Assembly (NCBI GenBank): GCA_963402885.1
Contig: OY727095.1
Span: 625,001-689,000, forward strand
Reading direction: 5' to 3'
DNA: 64,000 nucleotides
Source: Antedon bifida
Taxonomy: Eukaryota; Echinodermata; Crinoidea; Comatulida; Antedonidae
The notes below the pieces were generated by a model. It worked only from the letters and a program-made list of their open reading frames with translations, did not search any database and was not told the DNA's origin. The translations under genes were made by a program, and so were the position numbers. How positions within the stretch are numbered: the first letter of the stretch is position 1; each line of letters starts with the position of its first letter. This document shows, in pieces, positions 35,569 through 47,800 of this stretch.

Positions 35569-35689
35569 TTAAAGATGATGAAATTGGTTTTAAGATGAAA
35601 TTCAAATGACATCATCATCAAGTTGTTGTAACAATTTCCTTATATGGAATATCAAACAAGTGTCTCTGACAACTTGAGTTATGAGCAGT

Positions 35690-38600
35690 CTCATCTATAT
35701 ATAAATTTACGTAAAGGCAAAATTCGGTAAATCGCGCCTTACTTCTAGAATTTGTACTCGATGGTATATAAAGTTGGTTCGTACTTTCGGTACTGATTTT
35801 AACCACCTGATGTAACCCTGTTTACTAATTAAATTAAGTTAGATAATTAGTTATTGACGATTAAAACGAATTTAGGTTCAACGATTTGCCCCAAATAGGG
35901 GTGTTTTCCGATCAGTGAAATTTCATTTCACTGTCTAATGGATGTCCATCTTGAAAAATACCTGCCACAAAAATGCGAGGAGTCTTCGCATTTTCCTATC
36001 TCCTCCTACGATAATTGTTTTTAATAGCTGAAAACCGGTTGAACAGCTAGAGTACAGCATCATAATGTTGAAGACAGGCCGATTTTCTTAAAAAAATACT
36101 ATTTTGATAGATTTAATATACGATTATACAAATGTATTGATTTGCGATTAATGGAACATCCCTATCTCTCAGTCTGCCAGAGTTTGGTTTAACACTATTA
36201 GGTAAATTTATGAGCCCTTGGTTTAACACATACAGTAGGTAAATATATGGGCCCTTTGAGAATAAACTTGCAATACTTTGACAATACTGTAAATACCTAT
36301 TAACTATTTTTGGTCCTCAATTGAATCGAACATTTCTTACTGTGAATGTTCGTACTGTTAGATGTAATATAAAAATATATACAAATAAACTTTATTACTG
36401 AGATTGTGGATAGGCTCTACTGTTAGATATATAAACACATTATTATATACAAATAAACTTTATACTGACAGTTCCTTCTCAACGTTTGTATTAATTACTA
36501 ATTACCAATTATATAAACGTCGTAGTGGTGTATCGTGACATGTACTTTAATATTTCAATCGATTATGACAGTGACAGTTTTAACAAAGTATTAAATCGCA
36601 AATGTTTTACTGTATTTAGAGGTATATTATTTATAGGCCTATAAAACATGAAAAAAATATTTCGTTACTGAGTGGATAAAGAATATAGTTAAAAATTGTT
36701 CCTCTTTGTACCTATCCGCTTTCCCATCTCTCAACCCTAACGTTACATAGGGCCTGTTTCTGCTGCAACTGCTCAAAATACGGTATAAAAATACGGTATA
36801 AAAATACGGTATAAAATACGGTATTTTTTAGTACCCCGTTTCTGCTAACAATACTTCTTGGGTGGTCGTGTTAAATTTCATCCTTTTTACCCAAATTGCC
36901 ATTCATTTATTTGGTCGATAATTAAAAGTCGCAATAAAGGAAGTTTTACGTCTCACTTTCAACAGCCTAGCCCTAGTGATAGAGATGTTGTGAGAGCACA
37001 GAAAACATCGTAATGGGGACAAGTAATTCGTTCCCTCCCTGAGTTATTGTCTTTTGCAATGTTGTACTGCTTTCGCAGGCTCTTCAGCTTTGAATTTACT
37101 TGCTTTGCTTGCTATTCCGTACTCCTGCTTTATTTTTTTAAAGAAATGTCTTTATAAATGTGGTTGTCCCTTTTATTACCTTTTAGTTGGTCGGACATTT
37201 TAGCTTCCCCATCCCCTCCTTTCCCACACAGATTTATATAGTAAATACTGTGACTTCGCTCCACATTTTCGCCGAATATATCTATACACGTGTGTAAAAC
37301 AGCTGACAGCGACAGAAAATAAAAACACGATGTTGACCTCATGTCACAGGTAAAAAAAAATATGGTATTTTTTATTGGCAGCAGAAAAGGGTACAAAAAA
37401 TACGGTATAAATTTGTAAATACCGTATTTTATCCACAAATTTTGTGGGGAAAATACGGTATACAAAATACGATATTTTTTTTTAAAAATACGGTATATAT
37501 ACGGTATTCAAAAAATACCGTATAAAATACGGTATTTTCTTGGCAGCAGAAACAGGGCCATACAAAACACAAATTGGGTTTCTTTAAATGAGTCCAAATC
37601 AAAAATCTGGACTCATTTTGTGATAAGTTTCTCCTTCGGAAGTAATTCCCAGGGTGCTAATTTTAGTTGACTACATAAATCATCGTGTCTATTTATTCGT
37701 TTATGTAAACGACAATGTATTATAGTCCTGCGGTACGTACATTTGAAATCGCCAGTTTTGTTACGCTGAAATTACTGTGTATTCGAGAACCATCTGTGGG
37801 AACGACCTAGATGGTACGCGAGCGAAGCGAGCGTACCATCTAGTAGGTACAATTACTAACAACCTGGTTACTGAACTTTAGTCTAGTCTACAGCCAATGT
37901 ATACAGTATATATACAGTATAATACTATGGTTAAGTGATAATAATATAATGGTATAAATGTATCTCCTAACAAAACGTTGAGAAGCAACTGTCAGTAATA
38001 AAGTATTATATTATTATGTGTTTATAATCTAAAAGTAGGGGCTACCCACACTCACAGTAAAAAAGTTTATTAGTATATTTGTTTATATTATATCTAACAG
38101 TACCAACACACACAATAAGAAATTTGCGATTCAAATGGCGATCAAATACAATTTATGTTTATTCTCCAAGGGCCCATAAATTTACCTACTTGTGTTAAAT
38201 CATGGAGGTATGCAAGCATAGTTAAACCAAATAATTTGGAATGTTCCATTCATTACAAATCAATACATTTGTATAAACGTATATATTTAATCTATCAAAA
38301 TAGTATTTTTTAAAGAAAATCGGCCTGTCTTCAACATTATGATGCTGTACTCGAGCTGTTCAACCGGTTTTCAGCCATTAAAAACAATTACCGTAGGAGG
38401 AGATAGGAAAATGTGAAGCATCCTCGTATTATTGTGTGCAGGTATTTTTCAAGAGGACCTCCATTAAACAGTGTATGCCACGATCGAAAAACACCCCTAT
38501 TTGGGGCAAATCGTTGAACCTAAATTCATTTTATTTGTCAATAACTAATTATCTAACTAAATTTAATTAGTAAACAGGGTTACATCAGGTTGTTAAAATC

Positions 38601-38710
38601 AGTATCGAGATTCTAACCAACTTTATATACTATCGAGTAGACATTCTAGAAATAACGCGCGATTTACCGAATTTTGCCCTTACGTAAATTTATATATAGA
38701 TGAAAATTGT
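35690..38710. repeat. Inverted repeat pair, arms about 35690-36510 and 37960-38710
   Basis: The two arms match in reverse over about 750-820 bp, for example CAATAGGACC-independent words such as GCCCCAAATAGGGGTGTTTT near 35888 against AAAACACCCCTATTTGGGGC near 38490. They enclose the right arm of the 32565-37845 foldback. The right arm ends only about 90 bp before the first known exon of gene 2, so it may supply its promoter region. Confidence 0.75.
36750..37559. mobile_element. 810-bp MITE rich in ATACGGTAT palindromes
   Basis: The ends GGGCCTGTTTCTGCTGC and (complement) GGCCCTGTTTCTGCTGC are flanked by ATA on each side (36747-36749, 37560-37562). Comparison with the uninterrupted left foldback arm (near 32845) shows a single ATA at the empty site. 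The subterminal parts are arrays of AAAATACGGTAT words. The 3-bp target and the GGGCCTGTTT end resemble PIF/Harbinger (Tourist-like) MITEs. Confidence 0.75.
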
Positions 38711-38804
38711 TTTTATGGATCAGGCAGGTATGAATTGATGAGGGAAAGCAGATTCTGGTGCAGATACCCTATGTAACTAATTATTTAGTATTTCAATTTT
38801 GCAG

Positions 38805-41800
38805 ATTTGTAACATTTTATGTAAAATGGCCAATGCATTATCAGATTTGAAAGAAAATCTCAGCAGACATTATGATGGTGAGAAATATCTTTGGGTCAAA
38901 TGCTGTCTGTTTGATCTTCTGCATGTAGGTGACATCACTCGGCCAGACCACACTGCATTTGATCTATTCAATGCATTGGAAGCCAAAGGTATTATCACTA
39001 CTACTAATGTGAAACTGCTTCATGATATTGCTGAATTATCACAATTGAAGGAAGCTGTAGATGTTGTAGCTCAGTATATGATAGACAATGAGCGAAGTAC
39101 TAAGGGTTATCGACCAATGTCACAATATAGGAGAACCCTGTTCAAGGCATTGAAAGAAGTTGACCCAGATGCGTTGAAGAAAGTTATTTCTTACTATAAA
39201 CTAAAAAACTTCAAATTCCAAAATATTTGGGACGTTGTACTTAAATTAGAAATTGATGGACAGTTAGCCAATACACCAGACAAGATAAGAAGGTTTGCCC
39301 ACCGCCTTGGACAAAGAGCAAAGAACATATTGCTGCAAAGAGGTAAGTATAAAAGTCTATTGTTCACTGTAAGTCTCTGGAGTTTCTCTTAAGGTAGTTA
39401 TTGTCTGTACTTATTGTAATTAGGTTCTTCATGATTTAAGTAGATATTTATTGTTCAATCAATTAGTTAGTTGTAGAATGTCTGTTTTCCATTGTTTATA
39501 TTATTGCCATTTCAAATTTATTTTAATGTTTTGTTGATTGTTGCAAGGCTGATAAACACTAGTGAGGGAAGGTTTGGGATGTAATTCTTAACATTAACAA
39601 AGGAAGTAAATTACAATTGAGGATTCTGGAGGAGAAATCACATTCTGTACTGCAAACCTAACTTTACTAAGTAGGCCGATTGTATTGTGTTTTTCTTCAG
39701 TTTAGCTCATGGTATGATTATTTCTGTTGATATATTCCACTTTAGCTACATTTTGAATTCATTATAACATTATTTTAATTTACTATCATTATATTTATAT
39801 AAATTGTTACTCTTTTTAAAAGATGCAAATATTCCTGTCACTGTTAATTCCAACTCTAATTCCAATACTATTCTGAGCGCACTTCATGACTGTCTGGAAT
39901 CTATTGAACAACAGAACAAACAGAACCAAACTATACCAGCATCCATCAAATGCATTGGATTAGGAATCAACGGTTCAAAACCATCTCTATATTTTTATCT
40001 GTGTACAGATAATCAAAATGCTTTAGAAAAATTACTGAATATGCATGTGGCAGATGAACTAATCGAGCATTTAACAGACATTTTAAAACCACAAAATAGA
40101 AAGAAGTTTGTAGAAGACTGGAAGACATTGATTGACTTAGAGCAATATAAAGCTGCTGTAAAGGAACTAAAGAGCAATGGTATAATTTATTTTAATAAAT
40201 AGAATACATTCATTCTGGACAAATTGATTAGAATATAGCTTACTGTACATATCTATCTATTGTATTTAGTGTAAGCACTACACTGTACATTGTACACTTC
40301 CTACTATTGATTATGGAAGTCAATATTTTATTCAAGGTTTAAAATAAATATGCTCCTTTTGTGTGTACAGAAGTATAGTTTTGAATATACTGTATATGTA
40401 TTGAAGATAAATATTACTTTTGTCACCTCTATGATTATGATAAAGGGTTTAGTGAAATGAGTTATTCACATTTGACTGCTCTTTCTCTTGAGTGATGTTG
40501 TACTGTAATATTTCTACCTTTATCTTACAGAAGCTCTTTCATCAAGTAGTGGACAAGAAAGATGTGATGGTAATCTATACTTATATAATATATATATATA
40601 TATATATTAATAAATAAAAGAACAGCTAAAAACTTGGTTACTTCATTGTTTCAATCGCTACAAATCTGTTGCTACATGCTGGTCATACGAAACAGATTTG
40701 TAGCGATTAAAACAATGAAGTAACCAAGTTTTTAGCTGTTATTTTATTTATTTATTTATTTATGCTCTACCTTGGTATTGAGCACTCTATCCTAACGGTC
40801 TGATACTTTCAACCTAAATATATATATATCGTATATATAAAAATATTGTTTATCTTAGTGTTTATCTCTTTAATCTATACTTATATAATATATATATATT
40901 ATACACTTGCACTGATGAAGGGCTAGTGTTGTAACATACACACTGACATGTATGTCGATGACACTATTATATATTATAGTAACACATCTTTACCCTCATC
41001 GAGCAAAAACTAAATATGACTCTTACTCACCTTTCTTTGTGGCTCAATGCTAACTAACTTTCACTTAATGTTCAAAAAACTAAATCTATGTTAATTGGTT
41101 CCTCTACTACTAATAGCATAAATCTCAACATTGAAAATACTCCTATCAGCTCAGTCACATCTTACATGCACCTTGGAGTTATAATTGATAACACTCTTGC
41201 ATGGAAATCGCACACTTCTGCTTTATGTAAAAAACTCAACTCAACTAACTTCCTTCTTGCACGCACCTCTAAATTTGTCAACCAGTCGACATGTCTTCTC
41301 CTCTCTAATGCTATATTTCTTTCCCGCTTTGATTACTGCTGCTCAGTCTGGGGTTCTAACTCCAATACTAACCTCTCTAGTAAACTACACAAAATCCAAA
41401 ACAGAGCTTTACGCATTATTCTCAAACTTCATCCTATGTCACTCCTCTCTGATGATCACTTTAGACTAGCCCATACCATTCCTCTTCAGAAAAGACTCCA
41501 CTACCAACTTGGTTGTCTTACTTTCAAAACCCTAAATCTTCTTGCTCCTCAAGGCTTATGCTATCTCCTAACTAAAATTATTGCCAATGGGAGGATGACT
41601 ACTCGTCAAATCTCCAAAGGAAATCTTCACATTCCTAACCCTCTCTTGAAATTTTCAAACTCTCCTTCTGCTACAAGGCCCCTCATTTCTACAATGATCT
41701 TCCTCTATCTATCCGCAATTCCTTATCCTTTTCCTCTTTCAAAACTAGACTTATGACTTTTCTCAAAACTATGTAATCCTTTTCCAGATTTTAAATTGTA

Positions 41801-44800
41801 AAATATTAGATCTAAATATTTATATATAATTATATATATTAATCCAAAGGCAAATTACTGAAAAAAATGACAATGCTGTGGGTATCAGTGGCTGGATCTC
41901 AATGGAGATATATATATTATATATTTTTGCTTAATTTAACATATATAGTTATTTTCTATATTCCAAATTTTCTTATCCAGATTTTTATTCTTTTGTAATT
42001 AATTTTATTTTTTGGTTTTTCTTTTCTTTTCTGTTTTTGTTGTTTTTTGTGTATTGTATCTGTCTGAGGGTCCCAAATGATCAACAACTGCTGGATGGAT
42101 CACCCTCATTAAATATGGTTAAAATAAAATAAATAAATAAATTGCCCAAAAGCTCTGCTAACTTTTCTGGCTGTTTTACTTTATCATTTTGATTTAGCTT
42201 TTCTTTTTTTTTTTTGTATGTCCATTGAGATCCAGCCACTGATACCCACAGCACTGTCATTTTTTCAGTAATTTGATTTTGGATTTATATATATATAACA
42301 AATATTGTTTGTTTGTTTGTTTATCTTTTTAGTGTTTATCTCTTTTTTTTTGTAAAAATGGATAGGCTGTATCTTATCGTATAATAATATTAGAGAAGTG
42401 TTTGTTCTTTAGCATCCAGGAGTGAAACTAACCCATTATTGGAAGTGCCTAGTATATACTTTTACTTCATATTGACCCTCAATAAGACAAGAGACACTGC
42501 ACAGTAAAAAAAGATGCATTGGTACCTATTTTTAGTATGAATGTTGCAGTTTGTTTACCGTATTAGTGTTCTTTTTCTTAAGGTGTTCAATTATTAGTAA
42601 CTCTTGAGAAGAAGCATAGTTCTTCATTAGCCAATTACAGTGAGCAACCACAAGTACTGGAACTTCTTTTTAAACAGAAAGAATGGAGTAAAACAATTGT
42701 TGATGTAGTTTATGGAACAATAACAAATCTTGCAACTTATTTTGAAGAAAAGCATCTACAATTTGAGAAAGTAGAAACTGGATGTATAGTGTTGCATCTA
42801 GTGTCACATGACACAGAAGCGTTGGATGAGCTGTGGAGCATGTATTGTAATCAAAAGCTGCAGCTACAAAAAGATTTAAAAGATATATTAGTAAAAGATA
42901 ATAAGGATGAACAACAATTGATTAACATTACAATTAATGAAAAGGATTATAAAAATGCACTAAAGAAACTAAAAGAATTTGGTAAGTAACAAAAATAGAA
43001 GTACTAGTCTTAAGCTCTGTCTACACTATCAAACTTTATTTTTTATGTGCATATATGGACATGATGATGTAATATCACTACCATATTTGGGCACATCACA
43101 CTTTTTTGTCAAAGTTTTGATAGTAGCCAGTGCTTAAGACTAGTACTTCTATTTTTAGTTAGGAAAAGAGAATATACACTACATATTCATCCGTGTTTAT
43201 AATTCTGAGGAGGTATATACTGTAGCTTTGTTGAATTGCTAAGACCAAACCAAAAAGATTTATACACATTTTGTTTTCTTTTATGAAACAGAGGAATTTG
43301 ACAAGAAAGCTGAGGAATTGCTGATCAATATTAAAGAAGAACCAACATCACCCAATTCACAAACAGGTAAGTTATTCTTGCAGTTCTGTAAAAATAACAT
43401 AAATAAGATAATAGTATTTGAATTTGTTTTCAGTTGGACAGTAGTAGTTCCTTACACAAGATACTTACTTCAGATGGGATTTAAAGTGAAATAACATTTA
43501 AAAATTCTTATTAGATTCAGACGATTTATCTGGTACATCAACAGAAGAATCTGAGGAAATGTTGTTCAGTATTAAAAAGGAGCCTACATCGCTCACATCA
43601 CAAACAGGTAATTCATTCATACAGTTACGTAAAAACATACTATTACATTCAACAGAATTAATTTATTGCAATAGATTACAGTTGTTCAAAAGAAGTAGGC
43701 TACTTGATTGGTCTACAGTCTTTTTGAATTAAAATTTTCATTTTCAATCACCTGTGTAAAGTTATGTATTTCAAACAACAACTCGTAAAGCCTGGCGGAG
43801 AGTTACAGTATGTGTTGGTTACGCATCACAACTCTTCCATTTTTACCCCTCTTTACGCCCATAAAAATATATTTTGTTTTTATTAATTTCTTTTGAAAGT
43901 TGAAAATTACCAACAACAGTTAAATCAAATGTTTGACAAGTTAAAGCAGTTTACTGTACTAAAGAAAGAGTATCAGCAGAAAGAAACAAAACTTGAAAAA
44001 AAACCTCTTTCAAATAAAGGTAAGTTTACAATTTATTAAAATTATAAAAAATGTTTGCTTATAATTAATTTACAATGTTTGGGAAAGATAAAATTGAGAT
44101 CATTGAAAGTATGCTATAACAATGTCTTGCGTTTTCTGTTGAAGCAGTCTAGACATTGTAGTGCAAGCATGTTTGTCTTAAACATCACCATTATTTATTT
44201 ATTTGTTATAAAGTCTGATTGATTGATTTTATTTGATATTCATACATAAAAGTTAAAATATACAATGTATAAAAAGAATACCTGGATAACCCATTAAGTC
44301 GACAAAAAAGTAAACTTATTTCCAATGGGGTCCAATCCGTAATGACTGAAAAGTGAGTGGTTGGGCCTAGTACAATTATCGTTAAGTATGGCTTAGTAAA
44401 AATGAAAAAACAAGAAAATACATACAAGACAAGAAAACATCAAAAAAACAATATTAAAAATAGCTTAAAGCCCCCTTCCCTACGTTTTTTAGATCTAATT
44501 TAAGATCACAAACTATATTTAATGTAAAAATAATACTATATGGTCCTATTGGGATAACTTTTTTCGTCTTTAAACGGTTAAAAATGTGAAAAATAAGTCG
44601 ATTCTAATAATTATAGCGGCCCGCTATAAATCCCAAAATGCATTGCGCACGGATTGATATGTTTGTTTTTCACCTGTAATTCGCCCACTTTTCGATCGAT
44701 CTTGAGGCCAAAACAAATGGAAGACTCCTAACTTTTCAGCGAAAATACCGGGTTTTCTCCAATTTGTATCAACGGAGTCTGGCAAAAATAGAAAGACAAT

Positions 44801-47800
44801 TAATGCAGCAACTATACAACGTCAGGCTAGGTATATAGCTAGCGTACGATGTTCGTACGTTACCGATGTTTACCAGCTAGGCCTACAAAACTAAGCCTAG
44901 CTAGGCTAGGCCTAAGACCGTCCACGAGAGGTCGATCGCCGCGAGCTACTTAGGTAGTGCATTGTTTCTCACTTTTTATCATAATTTACCATAAAACGTA
45001 CATTTAAGACAAGGAATGACATGGTTTAATGTTTTTAAAGTGATATATATGTATTATTTTCCAAAAAACGGCCAAAATTGCAGGGAAGGGGTCTTTAATT
45101 AAACTGAAATTCCAAGCTGTTCATTATTAAAATATTCTTTAAGTTTTATTTTGAAGGTTGCATTATTTTGTATTGATTTGAGTGAATTGGGGAGCCTGTT
45201 CCAGTCACGGATACCTAAGAAATAAAAAGTCGTATCATTAACGCCAGTAGCCTTAGGAGTGACAAAATTAAATGTTGTACACCTGGTGAAATGGTTGTGA
45301 TGATCAGAAATTAACAAAAAGTTATCCTTAAAGAAAGAAGGCGTATTAAAGTTATAACGAATTTTGTGAACATAATTTAATCTTAAAAACTTATTTCTGA
45401 GGCTGACATTAAGAAACCCAAGATCGGAAAGCTCTTTGGCACCTATGTGAGACCTCGGACCAACATTTAAAATGAAACGTGCCATCTTGTTTTGGGCAGT
45501 TTGTAATTTATGTTTAAGATTCTTATTGACACCGCCGTACCATGCCGAGGCAGAATAGTCAAATGTACATTGTATTAAAGCAGTGCTTAATAGTTTACGA
45601 CATTTTTTATTCAAGCACAAACTTTGCCTATGTAAAAACTTCAACCTTGACTTAACTTTACTGATAACACTAGTTACAATAATATCACATGATACATATT
45701 GGTCTAAATCAATACCCAAATATTTAACTTGCTTAGTACTTTTGATTCTACGGCCCATTAATTCTACAGAAAACTCTTTTACTTTGTTAAGCTTCGCTCT
45801 GCTACCAAAGATAATACTTTCGGTTTTGCCAACATGTAAAGATAATTTGTTTTCAGTTAACCAGTCCTGGCACTTAGCTAGGACAGTACTTAAAGATGTA
45901 TTGTCCCTTGAAACACAAAAAAATGAAGGTCAAAATATTCTAAATTTAAATTGGCCATATCAAAGTAATATTAAAGTTATTCACTTTAAGTCGAAAATTC
46001 GAGCCAAAAACAACAATTTTACGTAATTAACAGCTAAATTAATTTGATTACACTTCGTCTGTAAAATTGTCGCGAGCGAAAGTAAACAAAGATTTCAAAC
46101 CATGAGTATACATTATGCATGATGCTAATTAGGATTGTTTACAACTCGTCACGGTTGAGAAGGTGTTTTCAAACAGATCGCAAAGAAGTTTTATGATTAT
46201 GCATACAGAGTAGCCAAATAAGCGCGTTGCATTATGAGATATGTTTTGATCGAAAACTTTGACTGGAAGTCAAAGTTATTTTTTTAACCAAAAACGTCTG
46301 TATTTCAGTTAAATGATTTTTTTTTCGACTAATTTTTGGTGAAAGTTAATAACTATTATGATACTTCAAAATGACCCACTTTTTTTCAAAATCTTTTTTT
46401 TTTTTTTTTTTGGAATTTGACAAAGGGACAATACATCTTTAATTTATGAGCGATTTTGGTGGCATCGTGATGAGAATACAGAATCGTAGAATCATCAGCA
46501 TAAAGCAATAATTGAACATCAGAATCAATACAAGAAGCAATATCATTTAAATAACATAGAAAAAGAATAGGGCCCAAGATGCTACCTTGCGGTACACCAT
46601 GAGTAACTATAAGAGGTTCAGAGCAGGTACCATTCACACTGACAACTTGTGTGCGGTTAGCGAGATAAGATTGAAACCAGTCAGTACACTTAAAACCCAT
46701 GCATTTTAGCTTGTTAATTAAAATCACATGATCGACGGTATCGAAAGCTTTTTGTAAGTCAATTAGAACCATTCCAGTAAGAAGGCCTTTGGACTTATTG
46801 TTTTTTAAACCGTCGATGAGATTTATGAGGTTGCTTTCAGTTGAATGGGCCTGCCGAAAACCAGATTGATAGGCATAAAGTATATTATTTTTGGAAAGAT
46901 ACCTTTCAACTTGTATAGCTACAGATTTTTCAAGAATCTTAGATACCGTAGGCAGAATACTAATCGGCCGATAATTCTCAACACTTGTTCTAGTATTTTT
47001 CTTAAATAGAGGGGTAACTTTAGCAGTTTTAAGATCATGAGGAAAACAATTAGTTTTAAACGAAAGGTTAATGATATGAGCTATCGGTTCAGCCAAGATT
47101 ATCGCACCGTCACGTAAGAATCTTGAGGGAATATTCTCTAGACCGACGCTTTTGTTTACATTTAGGCTTTCGAGTTGAGTTTTAACAAATTCTATGGTAA
47201 CAGGCTCTAGCTTAAACATATTTCCTTTTAATTTAACGTAGTATTTATGAAGATCGTTAGTGGACATGGTGAAAAAACCTATGCATTTTGGGAGTTTTTT
47301 GACGAGTGTTGACGCAACATTCGTGAAAAACTCATTTAAACGAGAGGCAACGCCTTTTGGACAGAAAGTTTGTTTACCATTGTCATCGAGAACGATTTTA
47401 GTGTTTGTTTTACATTTCTTCTCGTATCCGAGCTGTTTGAGGGTTTTCCATAATTTTTTAGGGTTGTCTTTATTTTCATCAATCTTATTGAGAAAATAAT
47501 TAGATTTAGCTTTTTTGATCAGCCGCTGAGCTTTGTTCCTAGAGGCACAATAATATTTGTATATATCTAGATTAGATTTATCTTTCTTGAATTGTTTTAA
47601 AAGTGTGTCTCTTACTTTGATTTCATTGGCAATTTCGGAGGTAAACCAGGGTGCTATGTTTTGTTTAAGTCTAACTTTTTTTATTGGCGCTATTGAGTCG
47701 ATCACCTTAATGATGATATCTTTAAGAGTTAACCACGCGATATTTACATCGTCATTATTAGTGACAACAGACCAATCGATATCGTTAAGTGTTTCAAGAT

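Larger units (their letters stand above)
32565..37845. mobile_element. Large foldback unit with palindromic ends (CTAGATGGTACGC)
   Basis: The left arm (about 32565-33090) and right arm (about 36515-37845) are inverted copies. Each outer tip is itself a near-palindrome: CTAGATGGTACGC ... GCGTACCATCTAG at 32566-32602 and 37807-37843. The right arm is interrupted by the 36750-37559 element. Between the arms sit two elements of the AGNCCCCTTCCCT family and an unrelated block. No transposase is visible. Whether the two arms ever formed a single transposable unit is inference. Confidence 0.6.

Noticed and set aside
38799..38825. Earlier ATG for gene 2 at 38799
   Set aside because: The acceptor AG lies at 38803-38804, so this ATG is intronic. 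ATG 38826 aligns with the gene 1 start.
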